Below are positions 38,376-49,796 of a DNA stretch of 64,000 bases, in pieces. The notes below the pieces were generated by a model. It was given only the letters and a program-made list of their open reading frames with translations, had not been told where the DNA came from and made no database searches. The first letter of the stretch is position 1. The number at the start of each line of letters is the position of its first letter. The stretch lies in NCBI GenBank assembly GCA_016785225.1, contig JAFBJZ010000601.1, positions 372,001 through 436,000 on the forward strand, given 5' to 3'. The translations under genes and the position numbers were made by a program. This DNA comes from Psettodes erumei. Lineage: Eukaryota > Chordata > Actinopteri > Pleuronectiformes > Psettodidae.

Positions 38376-41300
38376 GTAAGACTTCAGGATCTTTATTTTT
38401 CTTATATTTTTGTTATATGTGACCTGAATTGTTTCTCAGTGCTCAGAGCTTTTGCCACACCTCAAATGATGCTTCCATTGTAACCTTGCTCCCATACTAT
38501 GTTTAAAAGTAAAAACTCTTAATTTCACATCAACTTTGTGGTACTTGCTGCTGGCTGTACCTCAGACTGGAGACTATATTGTGCAACAGACAGACAAGCT
38601 TTAATCACAAAAAAGTCAGTTTTAATTGTGGGTATTCACAATGCTTTTGACTTGGTTGGTTCCTGAAAACAACCCTAAATAAATCCTCTAGGGCTGCTAA
38701 CCAAACAAGCCATTTCTGAGGGGAGAAGACTGCTGCTTTCTCCTGAGTCATTTTGTTTTTTTTGTTATTTTTGTTCCCATATTTGATTTCTTAAGGAGAC
38801 TTAGGAGTTCTCGCTTACAGTGCAGCCCCAAGCCCCCACACCGGCCCTTATACATTCAGGCAAGGATGGAGAGGTTTAGCACTGTGGTAGGAGATGAGCC
38901 TGCTTAGCTTCCTGCCAGATGCTTAGAGGCTTGTTTATATAGTTTTCTATTCATGTCCTCTCTACTGTTTAACACGATTAGAAACTCTGAATGCTTCAAA
39001 CCAGGCTGTAAATGCTGGGCTGAAGAATTTAGCATTTTGTTGAATAAATAAGTGGATATTATGAAGTCATCACTGCTATAGATCTGTCTCCTTCACACAG
39101 GCTGGTCATGTGAAAGGACTTTAGGTGTGCTTGATTCTGTTTCCCCAGAGTGACAGCTGGCCCAGTCTGGACTTAGCTGGGGGCAATGCCGGCAGTTAAG
39201 AAGTACTTGCCTGCTGGGTGAACATCCCTGCACATATAAAATAATTAGTAAGAATATTTGAGTGAGATGCTTTTAGTGTTTGGTACATGGCTCCTCCATG
39301 TACACCACCTGTTTGGTGTGTATTTTATTTAAACCTGAATATACTGTATATTATTCAAGGCAGGTTGGTGGAGTGGTTGACTGCGCCTCGTATAATCATG
39401 CTCACGAACTCTCGTGGCCCTCAGTGGATATAGAAGTGTCAGGTTGGCAATGAGCTCAAGATGTTTCATGGGGAACAGAAAATCATTACTCTGACTTTAT
39501 TAAAAACAGTCATGCATAATTCTCCTAAAAGATCCCTGATCTGAGCAGAGCAGCTGCGTTTGCATGCAGTTAAGACCAACATAACACTTCAAACAACTAA
39601 CATTTACATTTGTGTTGTGCATGTGAAAATATAGTTAAATTATAGAATGTCAAAGGTGTTTCTCTTGCCCTGTGACATAGCTTAATGACCTACTCATATT
39701 CCAGCCACACTTCAGAAATATATTATTCAGGGCTTACTGTGGTATTATCATGGTGACACTGGTGGCTTCAAGTAGGCCAGTTTCATGGTATCATATCATA
39801 CTCTGCAGATCTTCCATATAAGTTAAACAAATTTTGCAGCAGGCCTCCCTAAAGGGAGAACACATGCATTGATTTTGTGTGAGACATTTTTATTTTGAGT
39901 GTGTGCTGCCTATGAATCGTTGTTGTTGTGCTCACTGTTTTCACTTGGATGTGACTTGAATGGTAGATTTTGGTCTTTACATTATAAACTGACTTCATCA
40001 AGTGACATTGAGTGAGTCTTTATGTTGTAAATATTATAAATTACAGAATTACAATACAGAATTACAAAAATTCTGTGGAACAAGGAAAGTGTTAAGAAAC
40101 AGAACAGAATTCCAACAACAAAAACGGTTAAACAAAAAAAGGTTTACTTTTGCCAAGAGAAAGTTGGTCCAAGGAACATATTTGGGTTTGGGCAACAGTA
40201 TCTCTAATACCAATTACATATTAGCATTGCTGTCCTTCTTCACATGTGTGCTTGTCTTTTCTATGACATGTTTGCTTTGGAAAAGTACAGTCAGCTGTCA
40301 AACTTCATGCTAGTGAAAACTGAGGAAAGATAACTGTTACTGTTAGATAACTGCATACATGTCACCAGGATAGTTCACACAGCCTCAGGCACAAGCAGGT
40401 GGGTGCTTACCTATCTGAAGACAGGGTTTGTGCAGCACCATTTTCTGTTATTTAATTCAAGTCGGAAAAAGGAACAAATTAACATGAATGCAAAAACATT
40501 AATTAATGATATGTAGGTGTTGACCTTGTTGATGATGAAGATTTTTATATAGAGCTCTGGAATAGCAGCCAGTCTGAGATCCCCCCAGGGAGCTGTCAAT
40601 GATGCCTTGACACAAATTTACTCATGACACATCACGTAACAATAATAAGAAGTTGTACATTCCACGATGGATGATGCTACAGAATGGAATTTGCAGGGTA
40701 TTATACCTGCTTATGCTATGGTCACTTGCTAACAAAATGTCGTATGACAAAGAACATCAGTCATTAAATTGCACACACAATTACTTTTAATGTCATTCTC
40801 CTGTTTTAAACATCATAAAATATAGGTCCTGTGCCTCAGGATGTCTGTGTTTTGCATTGTTAGGCAGTGGTATAAATGTTTCTAATGTCAATAAGCTTTA
40901 TACTATAGAACCCAATAACAACTCACATTCAACTCAAGTTCAAATTCCCTTCCCTTAACTATTCCAGTAGAGTTGCTCAGTAACAACCAGTAACAACCAC
41001 CATAATATATACAGTACATGCTGAGATTTAACTCTTCGGTCAAAGGACAGAGAGAGCTACGCTTTGGTTTTAAAACCTAACAGAGTGCCTTGGGGCAGTG
41101 CAACGTGGGTGTTCTCCTTTGTCTACCCTCTGAGATTATGCACATGTGTGAGCAAGATATGGTATCATAATAAAAGAGGGGGGGATATATGGTAAAAAAA
41201 AAAAACTTACCTACTGCTGCAGTGCCCCACACAAGCAATATTGGTAAGTGGGAAGTCAGTGAGGGATGATATCCTTGACATTATTGTGGAGATTTATACT

Positions 41301-43579
41301 ATACACCTTACTGAAAGGTGAAAAAAATAACAGCTGGCGACTTCACACTGCCCCAGCTAACAATGATGTTGCAAGAGCCACAGTGTGACAGGAAGTGGCC
41401 AGTCCAACTTGCAAGGAAAGATAAAAGTACAGACTAGTAAAACTGTGTAAAAATTTACATAAAGTTAGCTTTATTTACTACAACTGGTGCCTGTGTGTGT
41501 GCATGTGTCCTCCAATCACAACACATTCTGTGATTACAACTTGATAAACATGTGAAGAAAAGTGTGCTAGTCTGAGCCATCATTTTCAGTCAAATGTTGG
41601 TTCCTTCCTATGAAACTCAGTGCTGAATTTATTGAGGAAATTTCACATGGTTGAATAATTTATTGAATAATTTACTGATTCAGCACAGATACAGACACAC
41701 ACAAACACTGCAGTGAGAAAGTGAGAATAAACTAGAAAAATGGTTCATGAATGGAGACCACTGTAAATTCAAATTTTGTGTTGTGTTGTGTTTATTGTGT
41801 GTGTGTATGCCTGTGTGAAGCTGCTGTGCAGCATTGTGATAGCATCGCTGCCCGCCTCCATAGAGGAATATTGACAGAGCCCAGAGATAAGGAGCTCCTA
41901 ACAGTATTGGACACTTTCCCTGTGTTGAGTGATTATAAATAGTAGCACCCTGCCAAGAACACAATCCTCTCATCGCTGACTAGTCGTATTGACGCTTGTT
42001 GCCCTCTGGGACTCCCGAGACACTTTGCAGAAGGAGGGAACAACTTCAAAAAAGAGATGAATATTGTCCTAAATAACATCTCTCTGTCACATCCTGCTCC
42101 GCCTGCTCTGAATATGCTTTTGTGTTTTTTCAAAAGAGACAAGTGCAGAACCTGCAGAGGCCGACAGCAGCACCGGTGCCTTCTATGCAGGTGTGTTATA
42201 CCACTGCCTCACGATATATCGGGTAATGTTTTCCTGAGTTCAGAGAGGGAAGCTCTGAATTATGCATGTGTAGGTAGGTATAAATGACAGTGAATGATCT
42301 AAAGGTGCCAATGCATTAAAGGTGAAATAAGGCAGACAGAGTGAAAGACATGTTGCAGGAACAGCACAGATGGAGGAGCTCATTCATGGGCTCTGTCAAC
42401 CTGCAAGTCTCAAACATCATTTTTAGACCATTATTAGATTATTTTCTCACAGTGTAATAACAGGTTTCTTTGTATTGCATGCCCTCTTCAAAACAGAAAT
42501 GAGTGTTCCTAGTACAACATACATTGCAGCAAATTTGATGGCCCTTGACAGCTAATTTCCCTCTGTCATTTTTCTCATAATAACCAGTTACATTTGTACA
42601 ATTTTCAACAGGTTATGTTGAAGCAGGAGTCAGTGAAATGTGCTCCCTGATTTGTTATAATAATTAACTGTATTTTTGTGATTTGAGTTGAATACAATAT
42701 CTGGTGACATGAGAAACATTCCAGAAAGGTTTGCTCTTTGGCTTTCTGAAAGCTGAAAGTACTCTGTGATGTTCAGCATCAATCCTTTAAGACAGGGAGA
42801 GAAATTACTTCAAAACTGCTCATTGCAGCCAAATTATGAACAGTGACATAAAGGTTCTTGTCAAAGGATAAGATGTAGAAGCTTACAGTTTCTGCTGTTT
42901 TGCTCAGGAATATTAAACATTCTTCAGACTTTTCTCTTGAGGTTGGCTTGCAGATTGACTGTTTTCATTTAGCAATGGCGGGGTCCTGTTCTTCATTTCA
43001 ATGAGTGCAACCATGTCTGAATGTAAAGCAGGACTGCATTGAGAAAAAGCATATGTCCTGTTAACCATATCTAAAAGAGAGCAACAACAATAGAACTCGT
43101 TTGGAAGCCAGCACCTGCACTTTTGAATCATGGACTAATGACTATCAAACACTGTAATAATGTTATAATCTAATGACTCAGTTTCAAGGACTTTGTGTTC
43201 TTTGTGACTCTGCCAGGAGGCCTGTGCTTACCTGCACTGCTTTGCTTTGAAGAAAAATGGTCCCCAGGTTTGTACTGTTTCAAGGATCAAACAGACGCTC
43301 CTCTGCTGCATTATTTATCAACCACAAGCTCCTCAACACTGTATACAGCTTGGTGCTAATGAGTACACAGGCCATATTTATTACTGCTGCAGAAAGGGAT
43401 GAAAAAAGTCTGTTTTGCCTCTCCCCCTTGGGTCTTTTTTTGTCCTAGCCTGGCATCCCTGTCTTACATGATCACTCTACACTTTATGGAGTAATAAACT
43501 GTAAGAAATTGAGGAGATACTACTTTTGACCTTAGAGGATGTCTCATGGCTTCAGACAGCCCAAGAAATACAGCTTCTG

Positions 43580-44185
43580 TGTTTTTAGAGCTATTTCAAC
43601 ATTTTGGGAAACGTGCTTGGTTTTATGTGTTTAAATTTACCACCTGTGGCTGGTTAGATTAGTTTAGCATTGAGACTTGATGCAGAGTGAAAAAGCTGTG
43701 AGCCTGTGTCTTTCCAAAGGCAACAAAACCTGCCTGCCAGCACTTCTAAAAGTCAGTAATTTACACATTATATCTTGTTTGTTTAATCCACACAAAGACC
43801 AAAGTGGAAAATTGACAGGTTGGACTTTGTGACTGTATCAGACCTTTTCTTGGACAATAGCAATAACTTCTTAAAGTCTTGTAACTGCAAGGTAGCCAGC
43901 AGCAAAATCTGTAATAGTCACCATTCAAAAATGCTGATTATTTTAAGGTATTAAAATTGCAATTGCTTTATTTCTCTCTTTACCTTCAATCTAAATTACA
44001 CCCATTTAAATGAACATGGTTTCTAAAACCACTCTTTCTGCCAAGAAACCTATTCATCTTCATACAAAGCCTAGCTTTATGCTAAACTAAGCTAATTGGC
44101 TTCTGGATTTAGCCCTATATTTAATGAACAGATATGAATGTATCAATCTTCTTATCTAAATCTTGGCAAGAAAACCAATCAATGG
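43580..44185. mobile_element. Inverted-arm (foldback) repeat, copy A
   Basis: The left arm reads CAACATTTTGGGAAACGTGC, then GGTTAGATTAGTTTAGCATT. The right arm, read as reverse complement, has TTCTTGCCAAGATTTAGATA, then AATTAGCTTAGTTTAGCATA. The arms are therefore diverged copies of one sequence in opposite orientation, about 350-450 nt apart. The interior has no coding frame. This fits a non-autonomous foldback-type DNA element. Confidence 0.65.
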
Positions 44186-46999
44186 TTTTAATTACCACAA
44201 ACCACTGCTCTAATTTTGTTCCTGTTTATATATATATAGATGAACACATGCACAGTATATATATGAAACAAAATATGACCCATGTAGAAATGTGCATGAT
44301 ACAGACTTCTACCACAAATAATTGCATACTCAGACTGCAGTTACAAAGTCAGCAGAAGCACAACACAAGGAGCTACCCATCCATACATGATATTGTATGA
44401 GTTGGTCTTGAGAGTTAAATACTGAAAAAGTGAATGTAAACCTGCAAGATTGCAGCAGTGCAGTGTGAGTGTGCTTTGAAAACCTTCAGAAACTTTCACC
44501 ACCCACCGGCATGCAGCAACCAGAGTAGATACCACTTTATCTCCACTTGGCAGCAGCGCAGCAGGTAGAAACCTAATGGACATCATAGCCTCTAAAAGTG
44601 AACTTGTGTTCGCTGCTGTTTGAGCTGGGAGAGCAGAGATAGCAGCGTGGTTAGAGTAGGGAGAGTGTGTCTAGATGGTTATCAGGGCCCTTTAAGATGT
44701 CTGGGGCCTCCCAGGGCTCCCTGCAGGCCGCAGAGCGCCCAACGAAGAGCCCAACTGGGCCAGTAATCTATCCCTGTGCCACGCTGCTGTGCTCTCCACG
44801 CCGTTAATCCAATCACTCCCCTGCCACGGAGGGACAGGCAGATCACTAATCCAGTTTACACAGCAACAAAAAAAAGCCCAGACTCATTCCTCACTCCCCG
44901 CAGAGCATTGCCAGCTTCTCGATGTGACATTGAGTGAGAAAGATGAGGATAATTACAGGGGCAATTATTTTATTTTTATTATGTGTTCAGCCATTTTTTT
45001 CCTTTTCCCTCATGTTCCAAGCTAATTGCCATGGCCTTGTCACAAAAACCCAAGGTGATAGCATGCAGTCATTTGGGAAGCACAGAGTCAGCCAGTTTTA
45101 ATGCCCCTCGCCACGGCGATGGCGGTGGAATCATTAGCATGCATCTGATGAGGTTTAGCCTTGCATGCAATGGGCAGGGTGGACCTCAGATAAGTCATTT
45201 AGGCTAACAGGAACTTAATTAATTCTGTTTAATCTTTATAAAGCTCCACAAGGGGACAGATTGGTATACAGCCCCTCGCCAACTCCTTCACCTCACTTTC
45301 AGCCCACCTAGCTTGGCTCAGCCCAGAGGCTTTACACAACAAGGGCAACTAGTCTCGGCATCAATATTGGCTTAATGTTGTGTACAGTACTAAAACGTGT
45401 CATGTCTAATGAGACCAGGTACTGTATAAGTCAGCCTTCATTTGGCCATTAGCTTGCAGTAGAACCCTGGCAAATGAGGTTGGGGGTGAACGCAAAAGAG
45501 AAAACTACTGCCAACCAACCTCAATGGCACAAAATTCATTCTGGGACTCTCAAATATTGTGGATGTTCAAGATGTAGTAAAAGGGCATCTAATTTGAAAC
45601 ACCTTTCAAATTTATGTTAACCATAGTTACTACTTTATCTGGCCTACCACTGAAGAAAAACAATGGTTTTGTTTGTCTTCCAGTGTGATGATGGATAATG
45701 CTTGTTTAAGCTGTAACTCATCCTGAGAGTGAGCTTGCAGGGAGGAGTTGAAAAAAATTAGGAGGTAAAGGATGTTTCCGTCTTTAACGATTCTGCTAAT
45801 ACCTCAGATGCCCTGGGGCAAGTTATAGACAAGCAGAATTGTGACCGGAGGGTCTGGGGAAAATGGCACAGAAGTGTTCTCTCCTCACTTAACAGCTCAG
45901 CACTGAATTGCAGTTGAGAAAACCAGTTAACCCCTGGTGGGATAAGAAAAAAAATATGGTTGTACTGGGCAGCTCTGTGGTGTAAATGTGTGTAAATGTA
46001 TTAATGTGAAACAGGATGGGGCTGAAAATAAGTGTGTGCTCAGCAAACCCTCTCTGGACTTTGAGATAAATGATGCGGGGGGTCCAGAACATAGCACTCG
46101 GTGTTACTTACTACCTTCAACAAAATGTTGCATTTCTGTCATAACAAATAGGGATTCAAAGTGTAAATTATCTGTGATGCAAAGTTATTTTGATATGTTT
46201 TAAGACTTTATTTTTTAGTTCTGCTTACATCCAATCACTTGTTCAAAGAGGTGAAAGAGTAAAAGGCTGTTTACAGTTTGAAATTACTTTTTTTCAGTGA
46301 GGGAGAGCTGGAAGTGAAAGGATGCCCTCCATTTGTTTTGCTGAAACACCACTAAGACCAAAAGTTGGACATTCTGGAGGTTAATGGAGTGTGATTTTGA
46401 TTCACAGTCAGCATGTAGGTGTAGGTGTTGTAGAAAACCATCTCTAATGGTCTTGTTGACCTCCAGGCCATGTGTACAAATATCGATTTGTGTTTAATGT
46501 AAGGGAGGCACACAGCCTCATGATATCACTGGTCAGTAAGCACTCTGCACTGTATACCAGATTTCGACTTATTCAAGACACTGTAACAGCAATTTTTCAT
46601 TGTGGTGTTCTACAGTCGAAACTGGTGCAAAATATTCAGAAACAAGTATACCTCATTCAATCTGATTCAAAAGAATTGCACGCCATTCCAACCTTGCTCA
46701 AACAGATTTTTGGAAAAAGTGCCTGGCCAGTTGTACAGTGGGAGGAAGTGGATATGTGTTGTCCATCTTTGTTGTATTGCATCATTGGTGTTTCCTGGAA
46801 ACTGATTTACTCAGGAAAAGGTAAAGCCATGTTTCAGAGAGTGATATGGAAAAACAGATGCTGGTGAATCCTCTCATGTCTTTACAGTAAATACAAGGCT
46901 ATGGCCTGTAATCACTTTGCTTAGCAAAGACTGGAAAGAATATATGCTAAATCTATCTTCGAGAAGAAGTCTATCTTCAGACAGCATGAGGCTGGATTG

Positions 47000-47110
47000 T
47001 CATTTCCAGTCTTTCAGCAGAAGCACAATCTTTGTATTTACCCTACAGACATGAGAGTGATATCAATCTTCTTCTTTAAATCTTGACAAGAAATTAACAT
47101 TATTCTCAAA
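47000..47110 (-). repeat. Single right arm of the inverted-arm family
   Basis: TTCCAGTCTTTCAGCAGAAG is followed by TACAGACATGAGAGTGATAT and TAAATCTTGACAAGAAATTA, matching the right arm of the copy at 43580-44185. The left arm was not recognised. Confidence 0.65.
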
Positions 47111-47193
47111 ATGTTAAGCAGTTCTTTAAAGCTTCAATGGTGCTGGCTGATTTAATAAATAACTACTTTGAAACTAGCTAGGAGAACATACAT

Positions 47194-47196
<3 letters not shown>

Positions 47197-47230
<34 letters not shown>
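47197..47230. repeat. (CA)17 microsatellite
   Basis: Seventeen pure CA units within the 11.3 kb intron. Confidence 0.97.
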
Positions 47231-47232
<2 letters not shown>

Positions 47233-47881
47233 AACTTGGTAATAGATTTACAAATAGCTGATGCAACTCAATCCAGGGCTTTAACAGAGAGTTACAGATG
47301 AAGGACAAGCAAAGCCAAACAAACAGAGGCCTCGTACTCAACATCTAAATTTGATGAAATGCACAAACTAGAGGACATTCTGAATAAATGCCCAGTAAGG
47401 AGCAGCCTTTTGACAGATTGACAAATCTCATGTTTCTTTAAAACGTCCAGAAGATTCATGTGCTGTATCTGGCTGACAGAAGGAGATTATGTTTGACTTT
47501 CAAAGAGAACAATTTTTTTTGTTATTTTTTCTATATTCCATATGCCTCACAGCTGAATGCACACAGTTGTTGAAGCTGGTTGGGAGAAGAGCTTATTATG
47601 ACTGAATGAATGAAATGATTGTCCTGTAACCCAGAAGTATAGAGTAGAGGAACCATGTGAGGATGAGTGCAGCCACAAGATAATAGGTTGTCCTAATGGT
47701 GACTTTAGAGTTTATGCTGTGTGTCTGGCTCTGCATTTGATTTCATTTATTCCTTCCTATTCATAGAGAAGTACCTAAATGGTTAGCTGGATGGATGGAT
47801 GATAGACAGGTGTCTGATACTCTGTAGAAGTACTTGCCCCGACTTAGAGATAAAAACCTCAACAGGATAGGAAAATCCACC

Positions 47882-47913
47882 TTGTTATCTTGACAAAATT
47901 GTCAAGATAACAA
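47882..47913. repeat. Perfect 15-nt inverted repeat with 2-nt spacer
   Basis: TTGTTATCTTGACAA is followed by AA and then its exact reverse complement TTGTCAAGATAACAA. Confidence 0.97.
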
Positions 47914-48089
47914 CAGCGAAGGCCAAAACTGATCTAGATTTTAAAAAAAGGGAAACCAAGAAGTGATAGGACAACAAATTCCATACAATAAATAGTGCAA
48001 GTGTTGCTTTGTATCTACTGAGTTGATAAGTAACATGTTCCCATTTGGAAGTAAAAATATATCAATATTAAATTTGTGTGCATGATCAG

Positions 48090-48106
48090 TTAGTTAGTTA
48101 GTTAGA
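48090..48106. repeat. Short (TTAG)n tandem repeat
   Basis: About four GTTA units in a row. Confidence 0.85.
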
Positions 48107-49637
48107 TCAATTAGTGTGTTATGGTAGTGACAATTAATAAGCACTTGTATCCACTATTATGTTAACTTTATCTCACTTGCTATGTTAGGTTCTATATGGC
48201 AAAACATTTACTATCACTATACTAATATATTGTAAAGTATAGTATTCAATTGTCATTATTTGATTCATTTTGTCTATTTTTTGTTGTATTTTATATATAT
48301 ACACATATATATATGCAGTATATGTTCTGTTTTCATCCATGAGCCTTATCATATATGCAAAGTAAAACTCATTTGATTTTGAGGGTAACCTTGAAATTCA
48401 GGTCCATTTATTAGTTTTTGGGGGTGTTTTTCCCTGGGCTTTCAACTACATCTCAGTCTTCCTCAACAGGTTCGCTAAGAAGTTTTTTCAATGTTCGGTC
48501 AGTTCAAATGGTTATCACATGACCTAAGTATGGAACATTGGTCTTGCAATAATAGGTGGCTGTATATGGTTATAATAGTTACACAGATACCTGGTTGAAA
48601 GTTCTGGAAAATTTGTAAGTGGCTCATAAATTACGATTTAGCATCATGACTGTGATCCACTTATGACGGGAAATAAAGTACAGCAACAGTTCAGATCCCA
48701 GATCCCAGCAGCATGCTAATAACATTATCTGTCAATATTGTGCTTTGACTCGTGAGCTTTACAATTATCGTTGTAATTAACACTGTCCAAGGATTTGGAG
48801 CTGAAACTTGCAATACTTTGCTGCTCATTCCTAGATCACTCTTGTCCAGCTCATCACCGCCATGATTAAAGCACATGCACTGACAAGAATGGGAAATTGA
48901 TTTTAAAACAATGCCTGCTAATGGAAGCTGAGAGCAAGGATGATTAATGGATGATTGTTTAATTGATTAATATCCAGCCTCAGAGGATTTACAGTAAGGG
49001 GGACTTCATTTCATGTTCTGTTGGTCTGCAGACATTTAAGCTGTTACAGCTCATATCTCCTGCAAACCGTCTTATGAATGCAGAGTGTTTGCATGTTGAT
49101 ATGTAGCATTTACTGTGATCACACAAAAAGGGAATTTAAACACTCACATGAGCAGCCACATTAACTTCTTTACCATGAGACTTCAAATGAGCATATAGTA
49201 TATTCAGCGGCTTTCTTAACCCATTGATTGAAATCGTCTTATATTAAAACTGATTAGAATATATTTTGTTCCACGCTTTGAGAGCTTTTTATCCTATACT
49301 TAATACTGGTACCCCTGCAAAGACGGGACTAAAGATTGCTATTTTTGATGAAGAACAAAGGGGCATTTCAATACTATAACCTCCAGAATTTCACATCCAA
49401 AGATTCAATACATACAGAGCCGGTAGCAGATAAGTCAGCATTTTCCTGTATAGCATCAGTGTCAGCATCCAGCAGCACAGTATACATTCATGAGATGTTA
49501 AGCCCGTTGTATCAGTTACATACAAAGACAGGAAATCCCCAGGCACCTGGGAGTTCTGTTGATGACTGAAAACACTAATCTGTGTTTTAGGTACAACATA
49601 AATAAACATTGCTTCTTGTCTAATGTCTTCTCCTCAG

Positions 49638-49796
49638 GTTGGAGGACATACCATGCTACCTATTCGCTGGATGCCGCCCGAGAGCATCATGTACAGGAAA
49701 TTCTCCACGGAAAGCGACGTCTGGAGCTTTGGAGTCATCCTGTGGGAGATCTTTACTTATGGGAAGCAGCCTTGGTTTCAGCTGGGTAACAATGAG
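49638..49796 (+). CDS. ntrk3: ntrk3 exon: end of activation segment and upper C-lobe
   Basis: Exactly 53 codons in phase zero, from VGGHTMLPIRWMPPES to WFQLGNNE. PIRWMPPES is the P+1 loop and the tyrosine-kinase version of the APE motif that anchors the activation segment. SDVWSFGVILWEIFTYGKQPW is the helix F region typical of receptor tyrosine kinases. The exon splices directly in frame onto DYYR of the previous exon, giving the form without a kinase insert. Differences from mammals are small, for example KFSTES for KFTTES and GNNE for SNTE. The acceptor is CCTCAG; the donor GAG|GTACAA is rather weak. Confidence 0.96.

Larger units (their letters stand above)
38376..49637 (+). other. ntrk3: Intron at the kinase-insert position
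   Basis: This 11.3 kb intron sits where mammalian NTRK3 has an optional 42-nt exon. I looked for an exon of the form LFNPSGNDFCIWCE by its expected codons and did not find one. The intron holds an inverted-arm repeat (43580-44185), a single arm (47000-47110), a (CA)17 tract (47197), a perfect 32-nt palindrome (47882-47913) and a non-repetitive stretch at 44690-45260 that could be regulatory. A 131-codon open frame at 46472-46867 has no recognisable similarity. Confidence 0.88.

Noticed and set aside
38376..38483. Read-through of the catalytic exon into its intron for 35 codons
   Set aside because: The donor is near consensus and the run is short; truncation in the middle of the kinase fold makes a functional isoform unlikely.
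39355..39445. tRNA-like SINE head (GGTGGAGTGGTTGACTGCGC)
   Set aside because: A box A-like phrase is present but no convincing box B at the right distance, and no second copy was seen.
46472..46867. 131-codon open frame on the plus strand within an intron
   Set aside because: No similarity recognised, and it overlaps a second plus-strand open frame in another phase (46602-46805).
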